From positions 9,411,619 to 9,475,618 of the forward strand of contig OX422193.1 of NCBI GenBank assembly GCA_949130485.1: 64,000 nucleotides of DNA, given 5' to 3'. This stretch comes from Agelas oroides. Taxonomy: Eukaryota > Porifera > Demospongiae > Agelasida > Agelasidae. The position numbers and the translations under genes are program-made. How positions within the stretch are numbered: the first letter of the stretch is position 1; each line of letters starts with the position of its first letter. Below are positions 51,701 through 62,771 of this stretch, piece by piece. The notes beneath the pieces were generated by a model. That model was not told the origin of the DNA and did not search any database. It saw only the letters and a program-made list of their open reading frames with translations.

Positions 51701-52690
51701 GTCCCCAGACCAAATTTTTCGCACACACCCTGCGGACTCGTCGAAAATTGGGTCTGGACACTTTCACTATGAAAACTGGGGCAAGATTACATACGGTGGT
51801 CAGTAAATTGGGTAATTGTAGGTGTTAATTACATTATCAGCTACCAGTAGCATTTGCTTTGGTGCCGAAAGACGCCAGCAGCCTGAAGCTCATTAAATAT
51901 GTAACGCAGCAATGACCTTTGTACTGCGCATGTGCAGCAGCTGTCTATCTTGTAGGTGCCACTAAAATGACAGTAGTATATAATAAATGTATTATTTGAT
52001 GTGTGAGAAGGCAATTGGATATTGCACTCTTGTGCTGTATTTTCACTCGCCGCGGCTCGTGAAAATATGGCCACATACTCGTGCAATATCCAGCCATATT
52101 GCCTTCTCACCCATCAAATAATATAACCTGTTACCTAGGCAACATGTAAGAATGTGCATATAACCTGTTACCTAGGCAACATGTAAGAATGTTGCTTATA
52201 TCTGGTCCAGTGTGTTGCCTAAGTAATAGTTATTTACTAGGAATACGCATGCGCAGAGTATGCCTCGCGCAGAAGAATATCCGGAAATATGCAAGTAGAT
52301 ATCCGTTGTAACCACGTGTAGCATGTAGGTGCTAGGTGCTAGGTGCTGGAGACGAGATAGAGCGATGAAGATGGCAAAGCGGTCGTCTGAAGAGTTTCAG
52401 GAAGTGAGCGTAGTGTCATGCGAGTATCTGTCAGACTCTTTCTCCTTTGCCTTACTCTCTTCTGATGCAGTGTCCCTTTGTTTCCGTCTTCGCTCTCTAG
52501 CACGATCACGCTTTGACTGCTTCTGCTCCATTTCGGCTCTCGGACGATCTTTTTCACACGTCGATCGCCTCCTGCTCCCACCAGTACCATGTGGCCCCTG
52601 CTCCGTTTCGGCTCTTGCACGCGCACGATCTTTCGATCGCCTCCTGGTCGGACCAGTACCACGTGGCTAGTAGTCTGGGGACGAGACCAC
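51696..52690. mobile_element. Possible ~1-kb composite foldback element
   Basis: Left CTCTCGTCCCCAGACC and right GTCTGGGGACGAGACC are inverted and match the family ends. Between them lie a ~120-bp hairpin (about 52000-52125, arms TTATTTGATG...GAGAAGGCAAT and ATTGCCTTCTC...CATCAAATAA), a 30-bp direct duplication (AACCTGTTACCTAGGCAACA at 52130 and 52160) and an Arg/Glu-rich minus-strand frame. The left end alone also folds with GGGTCTGG near 51757, so this may instead be two elements. Confidence 0.45.
52400..52670 (-). other. Arg/Ser/Glu-rich open frame, unrecognised
   Basis: A minus-strand frame open for about 90 codons reads RRRSKDRARARAETEQGP then a diverged copy HGTGGSRRRS, then KRDRARERRRKQRDTASEES and a stop after HDTTLTS. 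It looks like the charged tail of a nuclear RS/RE-rich protein. It has no start codon of its own and ends next to a foldback terminus. A captured exon is possible; composition alone could also explain it. Confidence 0.35.
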
Positions 52691-53033
52691 ACAAACTGCG
52701 CCCACGTAATCAAAGTGTGACGGATATACATACATACAAACGCGAGCTGACTACGCTGCACGATTAGTAGCCTCGCGCTAAGGCGCTCGGCAATTAAACC
52801 ATCTGCAGTTGTGGCCAGTGAATGTTACAAGATTGTTGCTATTGACCAAACCTAGTGTGACAAGATATGTACCCTCCTCCACCAGACCTTACCAACACTC
52901 ACACCCTTCTATACACACGTTTCCTCTGCCTGTACACTTTCACCCACACCCTCTACCCAACACACCACCCCGCACCCCCTCCATGCACACACTCTCCACC
53001 TCATGCACCCACCATCCCACACACCCACACACA

Positions 53034-55151
53034 GGCACAGGTCATGTGGTGTTGGCTGGAGACATCCCCATGAAGAATTTTTTTGCTCTCAAGATTGACT
53101 CTCAGAGATGATTCTGGTGAGACGAGTGGAGCACTCAACAGCGAGAAAGCCATTCTTCCATTCTGCATTCAACATGTGAGTCTGCCTCACTTCTCTCCAC
53201 CTCCCTCTCTTTCCTCCCCCTCCTCCCTCCCCCTCCTCCCTTCCTCCCTCCCCTCCTCCCTCCCCCTCCTCCCTCCCCCTCCCCCCTCCTCCCTCCCATC
53301 CCTCCCCCTCCCCCCTCCTCCCTCCCATCCCTCCCCCTCCCCCTTCCTCCCTCCCATCCCTCCCCCTCCCCCTTCCTCCCTCCCATCCCTCCCCCTCCCC
53401 CTTCCTCCCTCCCATCCCTCCCCCTCCCCATCCTTCCTCTCATCCCTCCCCTCCCTCTTCCCCTCCTTCCTGCCTCCCCTCCCTCCACTCCCTTCCCCTC
53501 CTCCCTCCCACTCCTCCCTCCCACTCCTCCCTCCCCTCCTCCCCTCCTCCCTCCCTTCCCTCCTCCCTCCCTTCCCTCCTCCCTCTCCCCTCCCTCTCCC
53601 ATTTCCCTCCACCTTCCTCCATCCTTCCCACTCCTCCCTCCCCTCCTCCCTCCCTTCCCTCCTCCCTCCCTCCCCTCCCTCCCTTCCCTCCTCCCTCCCC
53701 TCCTCCCTCTCCCATTTCCCTCCACCTTCCTCCATCCTTCCCCTTGCCTCCTCCCAACCCTCCCCTCTTCCTTTTCCTCCCCTACTCCCTCCCCTCTTCC
53801 TTTTCCTCCCCTACTCCCTCCCCTCTTCCTTTTCCTCCCCTACTCCCTCCCTCCCCTCCTTCCTCCCCTCCCTCCCCCTCCTCCCTCTCTCCCCTCCCTC
53901 TCCCCTCCCTCCCTCTCTTCCCTCCCTCCCACTTTCCTCCCTCTCTTCCCTCCCTCTTCCCTCCCTCTTCCTCTCCTGGTTCCTTTCCCTCCTGCTTCCA
54001 CTCCCCTCCCTCCTTTCCCTTCTCTTTTCTCCCTCCCCTTACCTCCCTCTTCCCTCCTTCCCCTTCCCTCCCTCCTTCCCTCCCTCCTCCCTCCTTCCCC
54101 TTCCACCCTCTCTCCCCTCCCCCTCACCCCCTCCTCCCTCCATCCCTCTTCCCTCCCCCTCCTCCCTCCCCTCCTTCCTCACCCTTCCTCTCTTCTCTCC
54201 CCCTCCTCCCCTTCCATCCTCCTCCATCCCCCCTCTTTCCTCCTCCCCTCCCTCTCTTTCCTACCCCTTTCCCTCCACTCCCTTTCTTCTCTCCCCCTCT
54301 TCCCTCCCCCTTCCCTCCCTCTCCCTCCCTTTTCTAACCTTGCTACCCCTCCCCTCCCTCTCCCTCTTTTCTAACCTTACTCCCCCTTCCCTCCTCCCTC
54401 CCCCTCCTCCCTCCCCCTCCCTCCTCTCCCTTTTTTCCCTCTCCCCATTAGTCACCATCTATCATGGCACTTAAGTCTGTACTCTTCCCCCCTCTCCCCC
54501 TCTCCCTCTCTCTCCCCCTTTACTCACTCCCCCTCTTCCCCACATTTTCAGTTGTCACTTGTGTTATTCGAGTGTATACTAGTAGAATATAACTAGTGCT
54601 TTTGAACACTAGCTGTGTTCGCAGGCCACTTTCTGTCCCTCGGAAAACTGTAGACGGCCTGGGAAATATTCCCACAAGTGGTAGAAAGACTGATTCCACA
54701 TGGGCTCACCTCTCCCCCTCACACAGATGTGCGCACTGTGGTACACCACAGTACCTGGCTCCACATATCATCCAGAGACAGAGTCACGGGAAGGAGGTGG
54801 ATTGGTGGGCACTTGGTATCTCATCTGTGAGATGCTTGTGGGGTAAGTGGGGATGCGGGTTGTGGAAAGTGGGTGGGTGTGGGGATGTGTGGGCGGGGGT
54901 GAAAATTTCATCTTTCCCATTCTCCACATTTCTCTTTCCTCCTCTTTCTCCTTCATTTCTTCCCTCCCCTCCCTTTCTGTCCCCCTCCTTTCCTCCCTTT
55001 CTCCCTCTCCTCCCTCTTCATCTTCCATCCTCCGTGCTCTAGCTATCCACCAATTTTTGATGAACATCTGTTTTGTATCTACAAGATCCCAGAGAGGAAG
55101 ATTGAATGGCCAAGACAGATCGACCCAAGTGCAAAAGATCTAGAGATGTGA
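53034..55151 (+). pseudogene. PKA/PRKX-like protein kinase remnant
   Basis: Blocks: 53034-53100 (GHVVLAGDIPMKNFFALKI, end of the glycine-rich loop and the VAIK-type Ala-Leu-Lys), ~53110-53174 (LNSEKAILPFCIQH, the C-helix), 54727-54845 ([17 protein letters not shown] and [10 protein letters not shown]), 55043-55151 (YPPIFDEHLFCIYK, ERKIEWPRQIDPSAKDL, then TGA). This order matches the PKA/PRKX catalytic domain. The exons for the catalytic loop (HRDLKPEN) and DFG are absent; the gap is filled by 1.3 kb of pyrimidine repeat. The frame shifts inside the first and third blocks, the Glu of the APE motif is His, and the protein would end before the last helices. Non-functional as written. Confidence 0.8.
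53190..54540. repeat. 1.35-kb polypyrimidine repeat
   Basis: Almost only C and T on the plus strand, built from CCCTCCTCCCTCC-like units. Long open frames on both strands are artefacts of composition. Confidence 0.97.
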
Positions 55152-56930
55152 TATGAAGGCTTGGGAGCTTGAAGGTGTGTGGGTGCATGAGTATCTGAAG
55201 GGGTGTGTGAGGTGTGGGTGAGGGGTGTGTGGGGGAGGAGGGTGGAATGAGTGGGAGAGGAAGATAGAGGGTGTGTGAGGGAGACGCAGTTATTGAGTGC
55301 TCCTCTCCCAAGACGGTCAAGGTGGTGATGTACTCGACTTAAAGAGTAAATCTTGTGTTGCGCTCTTGTGTGCATGGCTTGTCCAAGAAAATATACTCTG
55401 CTGCCTGCTTAAATCTGTCCTGTGTCTCTCCCCTCTTCCCCCCCTTTCTATTTTTCCCATCTAGTCTAATTAAGTCTGAAGCATATTCTGAAGCAGCAAG
55501 ATGTGTGCGTGCCAACAAACTGAAGCTACCAATATGCATGGCTTGTGTGGTCTTAAAATATCCTGCTGTCTGTTGTTCTCGTGTTTCTCTTCCCTCTTGC
55601 CCCTCCCAATTCCCTTCCAATCTCAGCACGGAATACTCCACATCGTAAAGCAGTCCTCTAAACAGCAAGACTTAGTGCAAGACTTCAAGGTACCTAGTGT
55701 AGATATTAACTACATTTTGCCTTCTTTGGCAGAATGCAGGTGTGTGCAGGTAGGTTAGGAGGTAGCTAAATACTGTGAATGCATATTTAGCACGTTACTT
55801 AAGTGCCTGACAAACTGGTGAGGTTTGTACCAGGTGTAGGCTTTGTATGAATAGGGTGTAGGTAAATGCACACATACGTATTTTTATTACAATGCAGTTG
55901 TGAACATTGTTCACAACTGTGTTAAGTTTGGGGCTCCATGATGCTTTGTATTGCTTTTGGTTTTTGTAACCAGCGTTGTGTTTTGCAGGTGGTACTTTAG
56001 CTTTCTTAGGTAGAAATAGAAACTGATGCAATTTAGTTTGTGTTTTTGTTTGTGCAGTTAAGAGCTAATTAGCCTACACTTAGCTACTATTTTTTTTAAT
56101 ATTCTGAATTGTATATAATCAGAATTGTAGCATTGCAGGTAAATACCAGTTGCATTTCAAGGTGCAACTGATTTACAGCTGTCTGCCCCAATAGCACGTA
56201 ATGTCCATTGTTCTCACAATTTTGTGAGAATTGTGATCATGTATGCATGTTGGGCAGGTAAATGCTTCCCTTAAGGTAATTACATAGATCTATATCTAGC
56301 ATGCATCTATCATGGGGAGAAATGGTAGAGCTACTTGTGATGGTCACTGGGAGGTTTGGAGGTCACATCTATGCATGGAAACAGTGCTGGGCTTGTGAAA
56401 AGATGGTGCCAACCCTATTCTGATTGTATAGTCTCAACTGGCTTTTCTGAAAGCCATTAAGTCACAAAAGACCTTTGCCCCTCTTACCTGTCCCTGTCCC
56501 TCTCATCCATGTTCCTGTCCATCTGTCCCTGTTCATATTCCTGTCCCTGTCTATCTGTTCCTCTCCCTGTCCATGTCTCCCTGTCCCTGTCGATCTGTTT
56601 CTGTCCCTCTTTCGCTGCCTACTCCTGTCTCTGTTCATTTGTCTTTGTCCATCTGTCCTTGTCCCTGTCCCGCTGTCCCTGTCCCGCTGTCCATGTCTAT
56701 TTCCCAGTTCCTGACCCTGTCCCCTTCGCGTTCCTACTCTCCTCAAGCAGAAGTTTCACATAACGCGAATGTTGGAGTATGTGAGATTACAACTGATCAT
56801 TTGCACACATTGCACTGCTCTAAGACGTGACGCATGTGCCCTTAGATTTGACGGCAGGAAACCATTTAGCGACTTTATCGCTCGTTGACTGGGACTACAC
56901 TCAGACTGGTCCAAAGGATTTTATAAATAG
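55152..56930. other. No gene recognised
   Basis: AT-richer sequence with a short palindrome (GTTGTGAACATTGTTCACAA at about 55898-55917) and another inverted pair around 56213-56236 (TCTCACAATTTTGTGAGAAT). A degenerate CTGTCC repeat lies at 56488-56720. Confidence 0.5.
56488..56720. repeat. CTGTCC-type hexamer/dodecamer repeat
   Basis: Imperfect CCTGTCCCTGTCCATCTGTC units. Confidence 0.85.
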
Positions 56931-59668
56931 TATAAGCAGTGATGTGCAATATTATATGCAGTGATGTGCAATAGTATATGCAGTGATGTAATATTGCATG
57001 CAGTGATGTGCAATAGTATATGCAGTGATGTGCGATAGTATATGCAGTGATGTAATATTGCATGCAGTGATGTGCAATGGTGTATGCAGTGATGTACTAT
57101 AGCATGCAGTGATGTGCAATAGTATATGCAGTGATTTACAACAGCATGCAGTGAATGTGCAATGGTATATGCAGTGTTGTACTGTAGCATTCAGTGATGT
57201 GGAATAGTGTATGCGTGATGAGCTGTAGCATGCAGTGATGTGCAATAGTATATGCAGTGATGTGCAATAGTATATGCAGTGATGTGCGATAGTATATGCA
57301 GTGATGTAATATTTCATGCAGTGATGTGCAATGGTGTATGCAGTGATGTACTATAGCATGCAGTGATGTGCAATAGTATATGCAGTGATTTACAATAGCA
57401 TGTAGTGAATGTGCAATGGTATATGCAGTGTTGTACTGTAGCATTCAGTGATGTGGAATAGTGTATGCGTGATGAGCTGTAGCATGCAGTGATGTGCAAT
57501 AGTATATGCAGTGATGTAATATTGCATGCAGTGATGTGCAATAGTATATGCAGTGATGTGCGATAGTATATGCAGTGATGTAATATTTCATGCAGTGATG
57601 TGCAATGGTGTATGCAGTGATGTACTATAGCATGCAGTGATGTGCAATAGTATATGCAGTGATTTACAATAGCATGCAGTGAATGTGCAATGGTATATGC
57701 AGGTTGTACTGTAGCATTTAGTGATGTGGAATAGTGTATGCGTGATGAGCTGTAGCATGCAGTGGTGTGCAATAGTATATTCAGTGATATGCAATAGCAT
57801 GCAGCAATGTGCAATAGTATATGCAGTGATGTGCAATAGTATATGCAGTGATGTGCAATAGTATTTGCAGTGATGTGCAATAGTATATGCATTGATATAC
57901 TATGGCATTCAGTGATATGCAATAGTATATGCAGTGATATGCAATAGCATGCAGGAATGGCAGTAGTATACGCAGTGATGTAATATAATATGCAGTGATG
58001 TGCAATAGTATAAGCAGTGATGTGCAATAGTATATGCAGTGATGTAATATGGCATGCAGTGATGTGAAATAGTATATGCTGTGGTGTGCAATACTACATG
58101 CTGTGATCTGCAATCGTATATGCAGTGATGTGCAATAGTATATGCAGTGATGTAATATGGCATGCAGTGATGTGAAATAGTATATGCTGTGGTGTGCAAT
58201 ACTACATGCTGTGATCTGCAATAGTATATGCAGTGATGTGCAATAGTATATGCAGTGATATGCTATAATGTGCAGTGATGTGCAATAGTATATTCAGTGA
58301 TATGCAATAGCATGCAGCAATGTGCAGTAGTATATGCAGTGATGTAATATAAGATGCAGTGATGTGCAATAGTATATGCAGTGATGTAATATGGTATATC
58401 AGTGATGTGTTATAAAATGCAGTGGTGTGCAATTGTATATGCAGTTATGTGCAATAATACATGCAGGGATGTACTATAGCATGCAGTGATGTGCAATAGT
58501 ATATGCAGTGATATGCAATAGCGTGCAGCAATGTGCAGTAGTATATGCAGTGATATGCAATTGCATGCAGCAATGTGCAATAGTGTATGCAGTGATGTGC
58601 AATGGTATATGCAGTGATGTACTCTAGCATGCAGCAATGTGCAATAGAATATGCAGTGATGTAATATAGCGTGCAGTGATGTGCTGTAGTATATGCAGTG
58701 ATGTGCAGTAGTATATGCCGTGATGTGCAATAGTATTTGCAGTGATGTGCAATGGTATATGCAGTGATGTACTATTGCATGCAGTGATGTGCAATAGTAT
58801 ATGCAGTGATATGCAATAGGATGCAGCAATGTGCAGTAGTATATGCAGTAATGTAATATTGCATGCAGTGATGTGCAATAGTGTTGCAGTGATGTACTAT
58901 AGCATGCAGTGATGTGCAATAGGACATGCAGTGATTTACAATAGCATGCAGTGAATGTGCAATGGCATGCAGCAATGTGCAGTAGTATATGCAGGATGTA
59001 ATATAACATGCAGTGATGTGCAATAGTATATGCAGTGATGTGCAATAGTATATGCAGTGATATGCAATAGTATATGCAGTGATGTAATAAGCATGGCATG
59101 CAGTGATGTGCAATAGTATATGATGTGCAATGGTATATGCTGTGATATGCTATTTCATGCAGTGATGTGCAATAGTCTATGCAGGGATATGCAATAGCAT
59201 GCAGCAATGTGCAGTAGTATATGCAGTGATGTAGTAGAACATGCAGTGATGTGCAACAGTATATGCAGTGTTGTAATATGGCATGCAGTGATGTGCAATA
59301 GTATATGCCCGGATGTACTATGGCATGCAGTGATGTGTAATACTATATGCTGTGATGAGCATTAGTATATGCAGTGATGTAATATTGCAAGCAGTGATGT
59401 GCAATAGTGTATGCAGTGATGTACTATAGCTTATGTAGTGATATGCAATAGTATATGCAGTGATGTAATATGCATGGCATGCAGTGATGTGCAATAGTAT
59501 ATGCAGTGATGTGAAATACTATATGCAGTGATGTGCTATAGTATATGCTGTGATCTGCTATAACATGCAATGATGTGCACTAGTCTATGCAGTGATATGC
59601 AATAGCATGCAGCAATGTGCAGTAGTATATGTAGTGATGTAATATAACATGCAGTGATGTGCAATAGT
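56930..59668. repeat. 22-bp satellite array, left part
   Basis: Head-to-tail copies of GCAGTGATGTGCAATAGTAT plus AT, with variants (GTACTATAGC, GTAATATTGC) that alternate in higher-order blocks. One ~250-bp block recurs at about 57005-57250, 57250-57500 and 57540-57780. Minus-strand open frames rich in Cys-Thr-Ser-Leu-His are by-products. Confidence 0.97.
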
Positions 59669-59678
59669 ATATGCATGC

Positions 59679-60136
59679 ACTGCAAAAAATAAAGGGTTAC
59701 TTTAACCCAGCTAGGGTTATCTCAGTTGCAGCTTCACTACCAAAAATGTGCATACAAGCAGATCAATTAGTAATACTTCCCTTACGTAGTTGTGGCTTCA
59801 CTGCCAAGCAATGTGCATACAAGCAGATCAATTACACTGTTAATAGACCTCCATTTTCAGATAATTGTACTGAAATGCGGAAAAATGTTAGCTAGTCATG
59901 TTTCTTGGACAGTATTACCTAGCTTAATTGTTTACTCCTCTGTCTGAAATTGGAGACTTAAGGCATAAGAGTAAACAATTAAACTAGGTAATGTTATCCA
60001 GGAAACATGACTAGCTAACATTCTTGCGTATTTCACTCTGAAATTGGAGAGCTATAGTTGATCGGCTTGTGTGCACATTTTTTCTGCAACTGAGGCAATC
60101 CAAGCTGGGTTAAAGCAACCTTTTAGTTTTTGCAGT
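59679..60136. mobile_element. 458-bp MITE inserted in the satellite
   Basis: Terminal inverted repeats of ~53 bp: ACTGCAAAAAATAAAGGGTT and AACCTTTTAGTTTTTGCAGT, both continuing through TTTAACCCAGCT and TCAGTTGCAG. A second inverted pair lies inside (GTTAGCTAGTCATGTTTC and its complement; GTTTACTC/GAGTAAAC). A direct repeat of ATGTGCATACAAGCAGATCA lies in the left half. No ORF and no clear target-site duplication. Confidence 0.88.
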
Positions 60137-60139
60137 ACA

Positions 60140-62770
60140 ATGTTGTAATATGGCATGCAGTGATGTGCAATGTATATGCAGTGATGTGCGATAGTATATG
60201 TGTGATGTAATATGGGATGCAGTGATGTGCAGTAGTGTATGCCCAGATGTAGTATGGCATGCAGTGATGTGCAATACTATATGCAGTGATGTGCAATAGT
60301 ATATGCAGTGATGTAATATTGCATGCAGTGATGTGCAATAGTATATGCAGTGATGTGCGATAGTATATGCAGTGATGTAATATTGCATGCAGTGATGTGC
60401 AATGGTGTATGCAGTGATGTACTATAGCATGCAGTGATGTGCAATAGTATATGCAGTGATGTGTTATAAAATGCAGTGATATGCAAAAGTATATGCAGTT
60501 ATGTACAATAGTATATGCAGGGATGTACTATAGCATGCAGTAATGTGCAATAGTATATGCAGTGATATGGAATAGCATGCAGCAATGTGCAGTAGTATAT
60601 GCAGTGTTGTAGTTTAGCATGCAGTGATGTAATATTGCATGCAGTGGTGTACTATAGTATATGCAGTGATGTGCAGTAGTATATGCAGTGATGTGCAGTA
60701 GTATATGCCGTGATGTGAAATAGTGTATGCAGTGATGTGCAATAGCATGCAGTGAATGTGCATGGTATATGCGTGTTGTACTGTAGCATTCAGTGATGTG
60801 GAATAATGTATGCGTGATGAGCTGTAGCATGCAGTGATGTGCAATAGTATATGCAGTGATGTCAATAGTATTTGCAGTGATGTGTAATAGTATATGCAGT
60901 GATATACAATGGCATGAGTGATGTGCAATAGTATATGCAGTGATATGCAATAGCAAGCAGCAATGTGCGGTAGTATATGCAGTGATGTAATATAACATGC
61001 AGTGATGTGCAATAGTATATGCAGTGATGTAATGTATCATGCAGTGATGTGCAATAGTATATGCAGTGATATGCAATAGTGTAGCAGTGATGTAATATGC
61101 ATGGCATGGAATAGTATATGCAGTGATGTGAAATACTATATGCAGTGATGTGGAATAGTATATGCAGTGATGTGCAATAGTATATGCAGTGATATGCTAT
61201 AACATGCAGTGATGTGCAATAGTATATGCTGTGATAGCTATAACATGCAGTGATGTGCAATAGTATATGCTGTGATATGCTATAATATGCAGTGATGTGC
61301 AATAGTATATGCAGTGATATGCAATAGCATGCAGCAATGTGCAGTAGTATATGCAGTGATGTAATATAACATGCAGTGAATTGCAATAGTATATGGAGTT
61401 TTGTAATATGGCATGCAGTGATGTGCAATAGTATATGCAGTGATGTACTTGAGCTTCAGTGATGTGCAGTAGTATATGCAGTGGTATACAATAACATGCA
61501 GTGTTGTGCAATAGTATATGCAGTGATAAGCAATAGCATGCAGCAATGTGCAGTAGTATATGCAGTGATGTAGTACAGCAAGCAGTGATGTGCTATAGTA
61601 TATGCAGTGAGGTGCAATATTATATGCAGTGATGTGCAATAGTACATGCAGTGTTGTACTGTTGCAAGCAGTGATGTTCAATTGTTTGCAGTGATGTACT
61701 ATATGATGCAGTCATGTGCAATATTATAAGCAGTGATGTGGAATAGTGGATGCAGTGATGTTCTATAGCATGCAGTGATGTGCAATAGTGTGTGCAGTGA
61801 TGTGCAATGGTGTATTCAGTGATATACTATAACATGTCGATATGTGCAATGTTATGCAGTGATATGTAAAGCATGCAGCAATGTGCAATAGTACATACAG
61901 TGATGTAATAAAGCATGCAGTGATGTGCAATTGTATATGCAGTGATGTACTATAACGTGCAGTAATATACAATAGTATATGCTTGGGTGTGCATTAGTGT
62001 ATGCAGTGATGGGCTATAGCATGCAGGGATGTGCAATAGAATATTTAGTGATGTTCAATAGTGTATACAGTGATGTACTACAGCATGCAGTGATGTGCAA
62101 TAGTGTATGAGTGTTGTGCAATAGTATATGTAGTGATGTACTGTAGCATGCAATGATGTGCAATTCTATATGCAGTGATGTCCTATAGCTTGCAGTAATG
62201 TGGAATGGATATGCAGTGATGTGCATAGTATATGCAGTGGTGTACTATAGCATCCTGTCATGAACAATAGTATAAGCAATGTTGTGTTATAGCATGCAGT
62301 GATGTTCAAAAGTATACGCAATGATGTACTATAGCTTGCAGTGATGTGCAATAATATATGCGGTGATGTGGTTTAGTATATGCAGTGATGTGCAATAGTA
62401 TATGCAGTGATGTGCAATACTATTGCAGTAATGTGCAATACTGTTGTAATATGCAATAGTATATGATATGTACTAAAGTGTGCAGTGATGTGCAATAGTA
62501 TACGCAGTGGTGTGCAATGGTAAATGCAGTGATGTACTATAGCATGCAGTGATGTGTAATAGTATATGCAATGTATTATAGTCTGTGCTCTGCAATAGTC
62601 TATGCACTGATGTAATATAGCAAGCTGATGTGCAATAGGAATTGCAGTGATGTAATATTGCATGCAGCCGTGCAATAGTACATGCTGTGATGTGCAATAT
62701 TATATGCAGTGATGTGCAATAGTATATGCTGTGATGTACCATTTCACAGTGATGTGCAATAGTATATGTG
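60140..62770. repeat. 22-bp satellite array, right part
   Basis: Continuation of the same satellite after the MITE. Copies become more divergent towards 62.7 kb. Confidence 0.96.
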
Positions 62771-62771
62771 G

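Noticed and set aside
53083..54474. 463-codon Ser/Pro/Leu-rich plus-strand ORF and several Gly/Arg/Glu-rich minus-strand ORFs
   Set aside because: They are translations of a CT-only repeat. Amino-acid content follows composition, no homology is visible, and the tract lies in the gap of a kinase remnant.
56875..62742. Many minus-strand ORFs rich in His, Cys, Thr and Tyr
   Set aside because: They are the 22-bp satellite in translation, repeating the same short peptide in all copies, with no start context or splice structure.
56930..62770. CRISPR-like look of short regular repeats
   Set aside because: The copies are directly adjacent with no unique spacers of constant size, no cas genes are present, and the DNA is from an animal.
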